A stretch of DNA of 64,000 nt from Muricoccus harenae (GCF_009848505.1 NZ_WWDL01000012.1:62001-126000); one strand, 5' to 3'. Shown: positions 11,157 to 20,389, counted from the first letter of the stretch. Notes: generated by a model not told the origin, from the sequence alone. A program made the numbers and translations.

Positions 11157-12569
11157 TCAGGACGCCTTGGCGACGGCGCGGGGCTTGTCCTTGCGCGATG
11201 GCGCGGACCTGGCGGGCACCAGCAAGGCGTCCACCTCGCCGGAACGCACCACCGTACCGCCTCGCGCGAAGGCCTCGTGGTTCCGCTCGATCTCGTCGCG
11301 CTCGTAGAGGTAGTTGACCATCAGTCCGTAGGATTCCTGCATGCCGCGGGGCGCCGTGTTGCCCAGCCAGTTGATACGTTCAAGGCGCGCGCCGTTGCCA
11401 AGATGGAAGCGCGCCACGGGATCCATCCGCCCGCCCGGATTCGTCAAGTACGCGGCGCAGAGCCGCAGCAGCGGCAGGCGCAGCGCCTCGGCCCGCGCGG
11501 GGTCCTTCCACCAGTCGGGCTCGGTGAGCGGCAGGGCCAGCTCGGCATCCGCCGCGCCCTCGGCGATCCGCTTGTCCAGCCATCGGCGGAAGCCCGGGAT
11601 CGGCGAAAGGGTGGAGAAGCGGGTGAGATGCGGCAGCTCCGCCTTCAGGTCCTCGACCACCTGCTTGATGAGGAAGTTGCCGAAGGAGATGCCCCGCAGC
11701 CCATCCTGGCAGTTGGAGATGGAGTAGAAGATGGCCGTATCGGCCTCCGCCGCCCGCGCTTCGGCCCCTGCCTCGCCCTCCGCGTCCAGCAGCGGCTGGA
11801 CGGCGGAAGCAAGGCCCTGCACCAGCGCCACCTCGACGAAGATCAGCGGCTCGTGCGGCAGCGAAGGGTGGAAGAAGCCGTAGCAGCGCCGGTCGGCCGC
11901 CAGCCGCCGGCGCAGGTCGTGCCAGCCGGCGATCTCATGCACCGCCTCGTAGCGGATGATCTTCTCCAGGATCGCCGCCGGGGTCTGCCAATCAATGCGC
12001 CGCAGCTGCAGAAAACCGCGGTTGAACCAGGAGACGAAGAGGTGATGCAGATCCGATTCCAGCGGCTGCAACGCCGGCTCATCGCGCACCTCTTCCAGCA
12101 GTTGCCGGCGAAGCTCCACCAGCGCCGCCGTGCCGCCCGGCGACATGTTCATGCGCCGCAGCAGTTCCTGGCGCGGCGGCTCGGCGCTGCGCGCTAGGCG
12201 GGTGGCATTCTTGGGGCAAGGGTCCGCCAGATAGGCCTCCGCCGCTTCCCGCAGCAGGTCCGGATTCGGCCCGAAGCTGGTCGCCATGAAGAGGTGGAAG
12301 GCCGCCCGGTCGGCCGGGGCAAGGTCCCGCAACGCGGACATCACCTCGCGCGCCACGGCCGCGCCCGAAGCCTCGCCGCGCTCGGTCAGCAGTGCCTCCG
12401 CCAGGCGCTTCGCGCGCTCCAGCGGGGGCGCGGAATCATTAGGCACGGAGGCGAAAAGCCGCCCGCGGTCGGCGATGGACGACCAGAGACGCTCGATCCA
12501 GGAACGGCTGCTGGCGGGGGCGGCGTCAGACGGCGCATCCTGGTCGACGGTGGTTGCGGCCTCAGACAT
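11157..12569 (-). CDS. malonyl-CoA decarboxylase
   Basis: 470 residues. It decarboxylates malonyl-CoA to acetyl-CoA. The N-terminal helical region (to about residue 170) is followed by the acyltransferase-like catalytic domain. MLYCD-family segments include FHPSLPHEPLIFVEVAL, YSISNCQDGLRGISFGNFLIK and FSTLSPIPGFRRWL, with HLGNGARLERINWLGN near the C-terminus. Start is ATG 12567-12569 with an upstream GGAGAGAAGG ribosome site. Reading further upstream in frame adds about 80 low-complexity residues unlike the family. It is cotranscribed with a CaiB-type CoA-transferase and divergent from an aldehyde dehydrogenase. Confidence 0.93.
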   Translation of the reverse strand: MSEAATTVDQDAPSDAAPASSRSWIERLWSSIADRGRLFASVPNDSAPPLERAKRLAEALLTERGEASGAAVAREVMSALRDLAPADRAAFHLFMATSFGPNPDLLREAAEAYLADPCPKNATRLARSAEPPRQELLRRMNMSPGGTAALVELRRQLLEEVRDEPALQPLESDLHHLFVSWFNRGFLQLRRIDWQTPAAILEKIIRYEAVHEIAGWHDLRRRLAADRRCYGFFHPSLPHEPLIFVEVALVQGLASAVQPLLDAEGEAGAEARAAEADTAIFYSISNCQDGLRGISFGNFLIKQVVEDLKAELPHLTRFSTLSPIPGFRRWLDKRIAEGAADAELALPLTEPDWWKDPARAEALRLPLLRLCAAYLTNPGGRMDPVARFHLGNGARLERINWLGNTAPRGMQESYGLMVNYLYERDEIERNHEAFARGGTVVRSGEVDALLVPARSAPSRKDKPRAVAKAS

Positions 12570-12747
12570 GCCTTCTCTCCAACTCGGGGCGCAGGGGGCT
12601 GACGCACCCCTCTCAGATTGGCTGCGCCGCCCCGGCCCGGCAAGGCACGGTTGCGCCAGGATGGCATGCTTTACCGGATGCGCTTGCCGTTCGCGGCGCC
12701 CGGAGGCACCCTCCCCGCCCCTTGCCGGACCGCTGGAGGAAACGCCC

Positions 12748-14259
12748 ATGCTCGACCGCCCCCATACCACCCCCGAGGCGCCCACCACGGATCCTTTCGT
12801 CCTGGCCAAGGCGCTGTCAGGACTGCATTTTGTCGGCGGCCGCTATGTCCCCGCCCAGTCGGGCAAGAGCTTCGCCGTGGTGAACCCCGCAACTGGCGAG
12901 GAGGTGGCCCGCGCCGCCGAGGGTGACGCCTCCGATGTCGAGGCCGCGGTGGCGGATGCCGCCCGCGCCCAGAAGGAATGGGCAAAGATGCCCGCCCGCA
13001 AGCGCGGTGCCCTGGTGGCACAATGCGCCGCGCTGATGCGCAGCCATGTGGAGGAGTTGGGCCGCCTCATCGCCCTCGAAACGGGTAAGGCGCTGCGCAC
13101 CGAGAGCCGGGTCGAAGCGAATACGGTCGCTGACATCCTGGAGTTCTTCGGCGGGCTGGGTGGCGAGCTGAAGGGCGAGAGCGTGCCCTTCGCGCCCGAC
13201 GTGCTGTCCGTGACGGTGCGCGAGCCGCTGGGGGTGGTCGGCGCCATCATCCCCTGGAACGTGCCGATGCTGCTGATGTCGCTGAAGGTCGCGCCCGCGC
13301 TGGTGGCCGGCAACAGCGTGGTGGTGAAGAGCGCCGAGGAGGCGCCGCTCGCGGTGCTGCGCATTTGCGAGCTGATGAACCGCATCCTGCCGCCGGGCGT
13401 GTTCAACATGATCTCCGGCTATGGCCCGGAATGCGGCGCGCCGCTGGTCTCCCACCCCAAGGTGCGGAAGGTGACCTTCACCGGTTCGGTCGAGACCGGG
13501 AAAATCGTCTACCGGGCCGCCGCCGAGAAGCTGATTCCGGTGACGCTGGAGTTGGGCGGCAAGTCCCCCATGATCGTCTTCGCTGATTGCGACTTCGACA
13601 AGACCCTGGCCGGCGCCCTCACCTCCATGCGCTTCACCCGCCAGGGGCAGAGCTGCACCGCGGCGAGCCGCATCTATGTGGAGCGCCCGATCTTCCAGAA
13701 GTTCGTCGACGCCATGGCCGAGCGGGTCGACCAGATGGTCATGGGCGACCCGCTGGACGAGAAGACCGACATCGGCACCATCATCTCCAAGGATCAGTTC
13801 ACGAAGGTCGACGGCTTCATCCAGGAGGGCAAGGCGACCGCCGGCGCCAACGGCCGCGCCTGCTCCGCCATGCCGAAGGACCAGGCGCTGAAGAAGGGAT
13901 TGTTCATCCAGCCGTACATCTTCACCGGCCTGACGAAGGACAGCCGCCTGGTGCGCGAGGAAATCTTCGGCCCGGTCACCTGCATCTTCCCCTTCGACGA
14001 TCCCGAGACGGTGCTGGCCGAGGCGAATGACAGCGAATACGGACTGGCCGCGAGCCTCTGGACCAACAACCTGAAGGTCGGGCTGAACCTGGCGCATAAG
14101 CTCGAGGCCGGTCTGGTGCAGATCAACCAGAACCTCGTTGTACAGGCGAACCTCTCCTATGGCGGCGTAAAGTCCTCCGGGCTTGGTAAGGAGGCTTCGC
14201 TGGAGGCAATGCTGGAGCACTTCACCCACAAGAAGACCATCATGGTGAACATGGGCTGA
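12748..14259 (+). CDS. NAD(P)-dependent aldehyde dehydrogenase
   Basis: 503 residues, standard ALDH length. The Rossmann part has GAIIPWNVPMLL and FTGSVETGK. The catalytic residues are Glu268 in TLELGGKSP and nucleophile Cys303 in GQSCTAASR. The late EEIFGPV motif is present too. Start is ATG at 12748, seven bases after a GGAGGA ribosome site. Substrate is unknown. Being divergent from malonyl-CoA decarboxylase over a 178-base gap, it could oxidise malonic semialdehyde or another aldehyde feeding the same module, but that is inference. Confidence 0.93.
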   Translation: MLDRPHTTPEAPTTDPFVLAKALSGLHFVGGRYVPAQSGKSFAVVNPATGEEVARAAEGDASDVEAAVADAARAQKEWAKMPARKRGALVAQCAALMRSHVEELGRLIALETGKALRTESRVEANTVADILEFFGGLGGELKGESVPFAPDVLSVTVREPLGVVGAIIPWNVPMLLMSLKVAPALVAGNSVVVKSAEEAPLAVLRICELMNRILPPGVFNMISGYGPECGAPLVSHPKVRKVTFTGSVETGKIVYRAAAEKLIPVTLELGGKSPMIVFADCDFDKTLAGALTSMRFTRQGQSCTAASRIYVERPIFQKFVDAMAERVDQMVMGDPLDEKTDIGTIISKDQFTKVDGFIQEGKATAGANGRACSAMPKDQALKKGLFIQPYIFTGLTKDSRLVREEIFGPVTCIFPFDDPETVLAEANDSEYGLAASLWTNNLKVGLNLAHKLEAGLVQINQNLVVQANLSYGGVKSSGLGKEASLEAMLEHFTHKKTIMVNMG

Positions 14260-14276
14260 GCCGACCCTTCGCCGCG

Positions 14277-14315
14277 GGGGCCCGCCCGAGCTGCATCAGC
14301 TCCGCGGCGGGCCCC
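14277..14315. terminator. strong GC hairpin between convergent genes
   Basis: Perfect 10-base arms GGGGCCCGCC (14277-14286) and GGCGGGCCCC (14306-14315), with a second nested stem GAGCT/AGCTC inside. It lies in the 103-base gap between the aldehyde dehydrogenase stop and the converging binding-protein stop, where a bidirectional terminator is expected. No U-tract follows on either strand. Confidence 0.6.
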
Positions 14316-14362
14316 ACGTCACCCGAACCCCAGGGGGCTTGCTCCTCACACCGGGCGGCAAC

Positions 14363-15340
14363 TCAATCCAGCCGCACCCCGCCCCGCTTCACCACATCCC
14401 CCCATTTCGCCACCTCCGCCTTCACGAAGGCCGCGAAATCCGCCGGCTCCGTCGCCTCGACGCGAAAGCCCTGCTCCGCGAAGGCTTCCCTGATCTCAGG
14501 AGCCCGCATCGCCTTCGCCACCTCGGCATGCAGGCGCGCCAGGATCGCGGGCGGCGTGCCGGGCGGCGCGAAGACGCCCTGCCAGGACTCCGCCAGGAAG
14601 CCGGGTAGCCCCGCCTCGGCCACGGTCGGCAACTCGGGCAGCAGCGGGTGGCGCTCCGTCCCCGTCACCGCCAGCCCCCGCACGCTGCCGGCGCGTAGAT
14701 GCGGCAGAATCACCAGCACATCCGCGAAGGCAGACTTCACCAGCCCCGAAATCAGATCCGTCGTGGCCTGGGCGGAACCCCGATAGGGCACATGCGTCAA
14801 CTCCACGCCGGCGGCGAGGGCGAACATCACCCCAGTAAGGTGCATAGAGGTGCCGTTTCCCGGCGTGGCATAGGTGATCGCGCCGCGCTCGGCCTTCGCC
14901 GCGGCGATGTAGCCCGCCAAGCCGCGAATGGGCAGGCCGGGATTCACCGCAACAACCAAGGGCGCCGACACCACGCGCGAGACCGGCGAGAAGCCCGCGA
15001 CCGGATCATAGGGCAGGTTCGGGAAAAGGCTCGCGGCGATGGCATTGCTGCCTGTTACCCCCATCAGCAGCGTGTGTCCGTCCGGCGCCGACTTGGAGAC
15101 GTAATCCGCCCCGGTCGTGCCACCGGCGCCCGGGCGGTTCTCCACCAGCACCGTCTGGCCCAGCGAGGGCGACATGCGCTCGGCCAAGCGGCGGGCCAGG
15201 ACATCGGTGCTGCCACCGGGCGGAAAGGGCACGACGAGGCGGACTGGCTTCGAGGGCCAGGGCTGGGCGCGTGCGGCCGGCGCGGAGACCAGCCCCAGCG
15301 CACCCATTCCCAGGGTACGGCGCGTGACACGAAGGCTCAT
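14363..15340 (-). CDS. tripartite tricarboxylate transporter substrate-binding protein (Bug/TctC family)
   Basis: 325 residues. A twin-arginine-like export signal (VTRRTLGMGALGLVSAPAARA) is followed by the Bug-family start PVRLVVPFPPGGSTDVLARR, then VENRPGAGGTTGADYV and HVPYRGSAQATTDL. The protein would capture an organic anion in the periplasm. No TctA/TctB membrane genes are in the window, so it is an orphan binding protein, as is common in this family. Start is ATG 15338-15340 after an AGGAGAGG ribosome site; the longer in-frame extension lacks one. It is the last gene of the catabolic operon, 63 bases after the DadA-like gene. Confidence 0.92.
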   Translation of the reverse strand: MSLRVTRRTLGMGALGLVSAPAARAQPWPSKPVRLVVPFPPGGSTDVLARRLAERMSPSLGQTVLVENRPGAGGTTGADYVSKSAPDGHTLLMGVTGSNAIAASLFPNLPYDPVAGFSPVSRVVSAPLVVAVNPGLPIRGLAGYIAAAKAERGAITYATPGNGTSMHLTGVMFALAAGVELTHVPYRGSAQATTDLISGLVKSAFADVLVILPHLRAGSVRGLAVTGTERHPLLPELPTVAEAGLPGFLAESWQGVFAPPGTPPAILARLHAEVAKAMRAPEIREAFAEQGFRVEATEPADFAAFVKAEVAKWGDVVKRGGVRLD

Positions 15341-15403
15341 TCCCCATCCTCTCCTGCTCGGGATCATCCATTTCGCTGCGGACCCATGCAGCCCGCATGC
15401 CGT

Positions 15404-16651
15404 TCACGCCGCGCGCCGGAAACGCGTCGGCGCAAAAGGGGCGAGATCAATCTGCGGCATCCGCCCGGCGACGAGATTTGCCACTTCTCTCCCCGTGCTC
15501 GCCGCGCCGCACATGCCGATATGCCCGTGACCAAAGGCGAACCACGCATTCCCCGCGCGCGGTGCGGCGCCGATCACCGGCAGGCTGTCCGGCAAGCAGG
15601 GCCGGTGCCCCATCCACTGCGTGGTGCGGGAGGTGTCGAGATGGGGGAACATTTCCTTCCCGCGCGCCAGCAGCACATCCGCGCGCGCGAAGTTTGGTGG
15701 CGCCGAAAGCCCCGCGAACTCGACCGATCCTGCGAGGCGCAGCCCCATGCCCATGGGGTTCACCATCATGTTGTGCTCCACCGCCATGACGGTGTGGCAC
15801 AGCCCGAGGTTGTTGCTCGCGACAGTCACATGGTAGCCGCGTTGAGTCTCCAGCGGGACGGGCGGACCCAGCTGCCGCGCCAGCCGCGCCGACCAGGCGC
15901 CGCCTGCCAGCACCACGCCATCACATTCGAGCTCGCGCCCACCTTCGAGCTGCACCGCCGTGACATCGGTTCCGCTCATCCGGAAGCCGGTGGCACGCGC
16001 CCGAACCGCCGTCGCGCCATCCACCTCGCAGCGGGCGTAAATGGCACGGGTGAGCGCGGCCGGATCGGTGGTGGAGCCGTTCTCCGGCGCCAGGATGCCG
16101 AAGCGGAACCGGCCCTTCAGATCCGGCTCAAGCGAAACCAACTCCTCCTCCCCCACATCGCGCAGCTCGACGCCGAGTGAGCGGCGGACGTCCATCCCCC
16201 ATTTCCACTGCCGCGCTGCCTCCGGCCCTGAATAGACATAGAGGCAACCGCTACGCGTCATCAGCGAGGTAGCGCCGGCGCGCTGCAGGATCGGCTCGTA
16301 GCAGTCGAAGATGGGTGACAGCAGCCCGCGCAGCGCGCCCGCGATCCGGACCACCTCGGCGGGCTCGCTGGCGCGCAGGAAGCGCAGCAGCCAAGGCGCG
16401 ACCACCGGCGCATAGCGCCAGCGCACCGAAAGTGGGCCGAGCGGGTCCAGCAGCCAGCGCGGCACCCTCTTCCACATCCCCGGCATCCCCACCGGCAGGC
16501 AGGCGGAGGGCGAGAGGGATCCGGCATTGCCGAAGCTCGTCGCCTCGGCTGGGCCCAGCGGGTCGATGAAGGTGACGCGATGCCCGTCCCGCTGCAGCCA
16601 GGCTGCGCAGCAACTGCCGACGATGCCGTTCCCGATGACCGCTATATGCAT
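15404..16651 (-). CDS. FAD-dependent oxidoreductase, D-amino acid dehydrogenase (DadA) family
   Basis: 415 residues. The DAO fold starts with the FAD-binding MHIAVIGNGIVGS motif and RVTFIDP, and keeps the GSLSPSACLP segment. It closes with the second flavin motif around WMGHRPCLPDSLPVIG and AFGHGHIGMCGA. The family deaminates or demethylates amino acids and amines, passing electrons to quinone or oxygen. Nine bases after the MFS gene on the same strand. In this operon it would be suited to oxidising an N-substituted or amino intermediate; the substrate is not identifiable. Confidence 0.88.
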   Translation of the reverse strand: MHIAVIGNGIVGSCCAAWLQRDGHRVTFIDPLGPAEATSFGNAGSLSPSACLPVGMPGMWKRVPRWLLDPLGPLSVRWRYAPVVAPWLLRFLRASEPAEVVRIAGALRGLLSPIFDCYEPILQRAGATSLMTRSGCLYVYSGPEAARQWKWGMDVRRSLGVELRDVGEEELVSLEPDLKGRFRFGILAPENGSTTDPAALTRAIYARCEVDGATAVRARATGFRMSGTDVTAVQLEGGRELECDGVVLAGGAWSARLARQLGPPVPLETQRGYHVTVASNNLGLCHTVMAVEHNMMVNPMGMGLRLAGSVEFAGLSAPPNFARADVLLARGKEMFPHLDTSRTTQWMGHRPCLPDSLPVIGAAPRAGNAWFAFGHGHIGMCGAASTGREVANLVAGRMPQIDLAPFAPTRFRRAA

Positions 16652-16660
16652 CCCTGAACC

Positions 16661-17842
16661 TTACCCGATCCGCCGCAACGGCCGCGCTATGACCAGCAGC
16701 GCCGCCCCGGCCAGGAGCAACGGAATGGCCGTCAGCGACCAGTCGCGCCGGGCCGCCGCCGCGATGGCAATCGGCCCCAGCACTTGGCCGATATTGTTGA
16801 ACTGGATCACCAGCCCCAGCACCGGCCCCACCAGCGCTGCTTCGGGCACGGCTCGCGGCGCGAGTGCGAAGAGCGAACCGGGGATGAGCCCACCCACCGC
16901 CGAGCCCAGCAGAGCGGCCGCAATGGCCAGAGCAGGCGGGAGGGGCGCGGCGAAGGCGATTGCCGTCAGGATCGTCATCGCCGCACCCGCCCAGCCCATC
17001 ATGGCCGCGGGATGCCAGCCGATGCGGATGAGTGCCGCCGCTGTGAGGTTGCCTGCCATATTGGCAATAGCCGCCGCCGCCCCCGCCAACCCCGCGGCCG
17101 GAAGCGAGAGCCCGAAGCCCTGCACCAGACGGGCCGGCAGGAAGCCCGCGATGCCGAAATACAACACCGCATAACAGGCGAAGCTTCCCGCCACGAGAAA
17201 GGGCGACCGCGCCTGCCACAGCGCCACAACCTGGTGCCGCAGGCTCGTGGAGGCCGGGGCCGTCCGCCCGGTGTCCCGCGGCAGCAACGCCGCAAGCATC
17301 AGTGCCGCGCCGAACGGGATCAGCGCGCAGACAGCCCAGGCGACGCGCCAGCCCTGCGCCTCCACCAGCGGCGCTCCCAGTACTCCGAGCGCGACGCCTG
17401 TCGGCATGAACACGCCCCAGCCCGACATCGCCAAGCCTCGGTCAGCTGGCGCGGCGCGGGTGGCGATGAGGGTGGGGGCAGAGACCACCACGGCCAGGAA
17501 GGCCGCACCCTCCACGGTGCGAGCGAGATAGAGCGCCGCCACCCCGGGCGCCGCCGCCGCGGCCAGCCCGGCAGTGCCCAGGACGCAGAGCCCCATGAGG
17601 AGCGATCGCCTCGCCCCCGCCCGTGACGCCAGCAGCCCGGCCATCACCCCGCCGGCTGCGGCCATCAGCGAGAACACCGAGATGAGCCCCGCCGCCCCGC
17701 CTAGCCCGATGTCGAGCGTTTCGCCGATGGCGAGCAGCGAAGGCGCCACTTTGCCGAGCTGGACGGCCGCCGCGATCCCGGCCACGATCAGCGCGCCGAT
17801 CTCGCGCCAATGAGTGACCTCCGGCGCGGGCGCCTCAGCCAT
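16661..17842 (-). CDS. MFS transporter
   Basis: 393 residues with about 12 hydrophobic segments and the small-residue-rich helices of the major facilitator superfamily. The loop 2-3 region contains ASRAGARRSLLMG, a weak form of the MFS G-x-x-x-D/R-R-R signature. An inner-membrane carrier for import or efflux is the safe call; I do not recognise the subfamily. Its ATG overlaps the end of the preceding permease gene by 8 bases, so it belongs to the Rieske-ABC operon. Confidence 0.88.
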   Translation of the reverse strand: MAEAPAPEVTHWREIGALIVAGIAAAVQLGKVAPSLLAIGETLDIGLGGAAGLISVFSLMAAAGGVMAGLLASRAGARRSLLMGLCVLGTAGLAAAAAPGVAALYLARTVEGAAFLAVVVSAPTLIATRAAPADRGLAMSGWGVFMPTGVALGVLGAPLVEAQGWRVAWAVCALIPFGAALMLAALLPRDTGRTAPASTSLRHQVVALWQARSPFLVAGSFACYAVLYFGIAGFLPARLVQGFGLSLPAAGLAGAAAAIANMAGNLTAAALIRIGWHPAAMMGWAGAAMTILTAIAFAAPLPPALAIAAALLGSAVGGLIPGSLFALAPRAVPEAALVGPVLGLVIQFNNIGQVLGPIAIAAAARRDWSLTAIPLLLAGAALLVIARPLRRIG

Positions 17843-18626
17843 TCCGCCCGGTCGCGAAGAACCAGCCGATCAGCCGCCGCTCCAACCACAGGAAGCCGCG
17901 GTTCAGCGCGTAGCCGAGCACGGCCAGCACCAGCACGGCGGCATACATCTCCTCCGCCCGCCCAGCGAACTGCATCAGCACAAGGTAATGCCCCACCCCC
18001 TGCTCCCCGGCGATCATCTCCGCGACCACGGTGGTGACGAGCGCAAGCGCCAGCGCCACGCGGAGCCCGGCCATCACATAGGGCAGGATGGCCGGCAGGG
18101 TGACGCGGAAGAGCCGCCGCCAGGCCGGCACGCCAAAGGTGCGCGCCATGGCGATCTGGTCCGCCTCCACCGCGCGCAGCCCCTGCGCCGTGTTCGTCAG
18201 CACCGGGAAGAAGGCGGTGATGGCGGCAATGGTGACCTTCATCGTGTTGTCCAGTCCAAGGAACAGCACGAGCGGCGGGATGATCGCGGGGATGGGGATC
18301 GGCCGCAGCAGCTCCACTGTCGGCCCCAACATCCGCGCGGCGAAGCGGCTGGCGCCGAAGAGCAGTCCCAGCGCCACCCCCGCCAGCGTGCCCGCCGCAA
18401 GCCCCACAAACATCCGCGCGAGGGTGGAGGCGACCAGCATCGGCATCTCGCCCGACAGCGTGTCCCTTACCAGCGCCGCCAGCACGCGGGAGAGCGGCGG
18501 CCAGTTGGGGCTGTCCACCATGCCGGTGCGGGCCGAGACCTCCCAGAGGAGGAAAAGGCCGAGCACCAGGAACAGACCGGAAGTGGGGCGGAACCGCCGT
18601 GGCGCCGCTATGGTCCCGCCCGCCAC
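17835..18626 (-). CDS. ABC transporter permease, nitrate/sulfonate/taurine (SsuC/TauC) type, second copy
   Basis: 263 residues, about six membrane segments. The EAA cytoplasmic loop that contacts the ATPase is present as TFGVPAWRRLFRVTLPAILPYVMAG, with the family motif RPIPIPAIIPPLVLFLG earlier. GTG start one base after the binding-protein gene. It is paralogous to the permease at 19625-20389, so the transporter probably uses a heterodimeric membrane domain with the single ATPase of the operon. Confidence 0.92.
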   Translation of the reverse strand: MAGGTIAAPRRFRPTSGLFLVLGLFLLWEVSARTGMVDSPNWPPLSRVLAALVRDTLSGEMPMLVASTLARMFVGLAAGTLAGVALGLLFGASRFAARMLGPTVELLRPIPIPAIIPPLVLFLGLDNTMKVTIAAITAFFPVLTNTAQGLRAVEADQIAMARTFGVPAWRRLFRVTLPAILPYVMAGLRVALALALVTTVVAEMIAGEQGVGHYLVLMQFAGRAEEMYAAVLVLAVLGYALNRGFLWLERRLIGWFFATGRNG

Positions 18627-18627
18627 C

Positions 18628-19596
18628 TCAGGCCTTCGCCGTGCGGAAGATCAGTTCGGAAGGCGCGGGATAGCGTCCGCCCAGCCCGAAGCGTGTCATG
18701 GTGGCGATCACCTCCGCAATCTCCGCCTCGGTGACGTCCTTCACATAGACGGTGAAGCCGCAATCCTTCAGCCGCTCGACCGGCACGCGGGAGAAGCCCG
18801 AGATCAGCTCCAGCAACTCCGGCTTGCCGAGCCGCTCGTTCACCCAATCGGTGCCCTTGTGCAGCCCGCGCGCGAAGCGCTCGAACACCTCGCCATTCTT
18901 CTCCAGGTCCTCCTTCATGGCGACGTACTGGGCAACGGAGGAAGAAGGTGCCGTCTCCTGGATGAACCAGCCGATGCGTTCCAGCTTGTCGCCATGGGTC
19001 TGCAGGGCGGCGGTGACGAAGGGCTCGCTGAAGAGGCCGGCATCGATCTGGCCGCCGGCCAGCGCATCGGCCATCTGCGGGAAGGGCACCTCCACGGCCG
19101 TCACCTTCTTCCAGTCGCCGCCGGTCTTGTCGATCCAGGCCATGCCGCGCAGCCAGACGACGTTGTTGCGGGTGTTGGAGGCGACGCGCTTGCCCTCGAG
19201 CTGCCTGCCGCTTGTGATGCCAGAGCCCTTGCGGACCAGGATCGCCATGTTGTCCGGCGGCGCCGCCTGGGAACGCACGGCGGCCGCCGCGAAGCGGAAG
19301 TCCAGCCCTTCGCGCACGCCCAGCAAGGCCGAGACGGTGTTGGTGAAAGCCATGCGGAACTGGCCCGCGACCACGCCCGGCAGGCCGGTGGCGCCACCCG
19401 TGGTGGCGGAGGTGTCGATCTCGATCCCTTCGGCGGCAAAATAGCCATGCCGGATGGCCGCATGCAATGGCGCCACGTCGAGCACGGGAATGACGCTGAC
19501 GCGCAGCCTGGTCAGCGCCTGGGCACGCAGGGCGGGAGCCATCAACGGTAGGGCGAGGCTTGCGCCGAGCGCGGCGCGACGGGTGATCTCGGTCAT
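18628..19596 (-). CDS. ABC transporter substrate-binding protein (NMT1/SsuA-like)
   Basis: 322 residues with a twin-arginine-like export signal (TRRAALGASLALPLMAPALRA). The mature protein follows the NitT/TauT binding-protein pattern: VAPLHAAIRHGYFAAEGIEI, GLPGVVAGQFRMAFTN, and VPFPQMADALAGGQIDAGL. It should deliver a small organosulfonate, amine or aromatic-like solute to the two SsuC-type permeases that flank it. Start is ATG 19594-19596 after an AGGAGA ribosome site. The binding-protein gene sits between the two permease genes, a less common order. Confidence 0.92.
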   Translation of the reverse strand: MTEITRRAALGASLALPLMAPALRAQALTRLRVSVIPVLDVAPLHAAIRHGYFAAEGIEIDTSATTGGATGLPGVVAGQFRMAFTNTVSALLGVREGLDFRFAAAAVRSQAAPPDNMAILVRKGSGITSGRQLEGKRVASNTRNNVVWLRGMAWIDKTGGDWKKVTAVEVPFPQMADALAGGQIDAGLFSEPFVTAALQTHGDKLERIGWFIQETAPSSSVAQYVAMKEDLEKNGEVFERFARGLHKGTDWVNERLGKPELLELISGFSRVPVERLKDCGFTVYVKDVTEAEIAEVIATMTRFGLGGRYPAPSELIFRTAKA

Positions 19597-19624
19597 TCTC
19601 GAAGTCTCCTCGTTTGTATTGGGA

Positions 19625-20389
19625 TCAGTTTCGGGTCTGCCAGTGCAGGGCGCGGGCTTCGGCCCAGGCGAAGACCGCATTCAGCGCGAGCCCAACCAGC
19701 GCCAGGATCACGAGCCACGCATACATCTGCCGGATCAGGAAGCTTCGCTGCATGTCGAGGATGAGGAAGCCAAGGCCCCCCTGCCCCGTCAGCATCTCCG
19801 ACAGCACGGCGATGATGAGGGCGAGCCCCAGGCTTGTCCGCATCCCCGCCAGGATGAAGGGCAGCGAAGCCGGCAGCACCACATGCCAGAGCGCGCGTGC
19901 CGTGCTCCACCCATGGGTGCGCGCGGAATCCAGCAGCACGCGATCCACTCCGCGCACGCCCTGCAGCGTGTTCACCAGCACCGGGAAGGTCACAGCCAGC
20001 GCGACCGAGGTGATCTTCATCGTGTCGCCGATGCCAAGGAACAGCATCAGCGGGGGCACCAGCGCGGCTTTGGGGATCGGCCGCATCATCTCCACCAGCG
20101 GCTCCAGCAGCCGATAGGCCGCGCTCCACCAGCCCATCGCCGTGCCCAGGGCGATGCCCACCACCGAGCCGATGGCAAACCCGATGAACACCAGCCGCAA
20201 GGTGGAATAGAGCGGCCCCAGCACATCGCCCGAGAGGAGCAGGTCCCGCAGCACCTCCCAGATCGCCGTCGGCGGCGGCATCAGCGCCCGCCGGACCAGC
20301 CCCGCCTGCACCGCCCATTCCAGCCCCGCGATCAGCAGGGCCAGGAACAGGAGCCCCGGAACCAGCCCGAGAAGCCGCTCAGCCCGCAT
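19625..20389 (-). CDS. ABC transporter permease, SsuC/TauC type, first copy
   Basis: 254 residues with about six membrane segments. Family motifs are RPIPKAALVPPLMLFLG and the ATPase-contacting EAA loop THGWSTARALWHVVLPASLPFILAG. Its ATG lies inside the ATPase gene (11-base overlap), so the two are tightly coupled. The motifs correspond segment by segment to those of the second permease, showing paralogy without recent duplication. Confidence 0.92.
   Translation of the reverse strand: MRAERLLGLVPGLLFLALLIAGLEWAVQAGLVRRALMPPPTAIWEVLRDLLLSGDVLGPLYSTLRLVFIGFAIGSVVGIALGTAMGWWSAAYRLLEPLVEMMRPIPKAALVPPLMLFLGIGDTMKITSVALAVTFPVLVNTLQGVRGVDRVLLDSARTHGWSTARALWHVVLPASLPFILAGMRTSLGLALIIAVLSEMLTGQGGLGFLILDMQRSFLIRQMYAWLVILALVGLALNAVFAWAEARALHWQTRN

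Noticed and set aside
12817..14229. A minus-strand open frame of 470 codons antisense to the aldehyde dehydrogenase
   Set aside because: His/Gly/Asp-rich shadow of a gene with intact catalytic Glu and Cys; no start signal or homology features.
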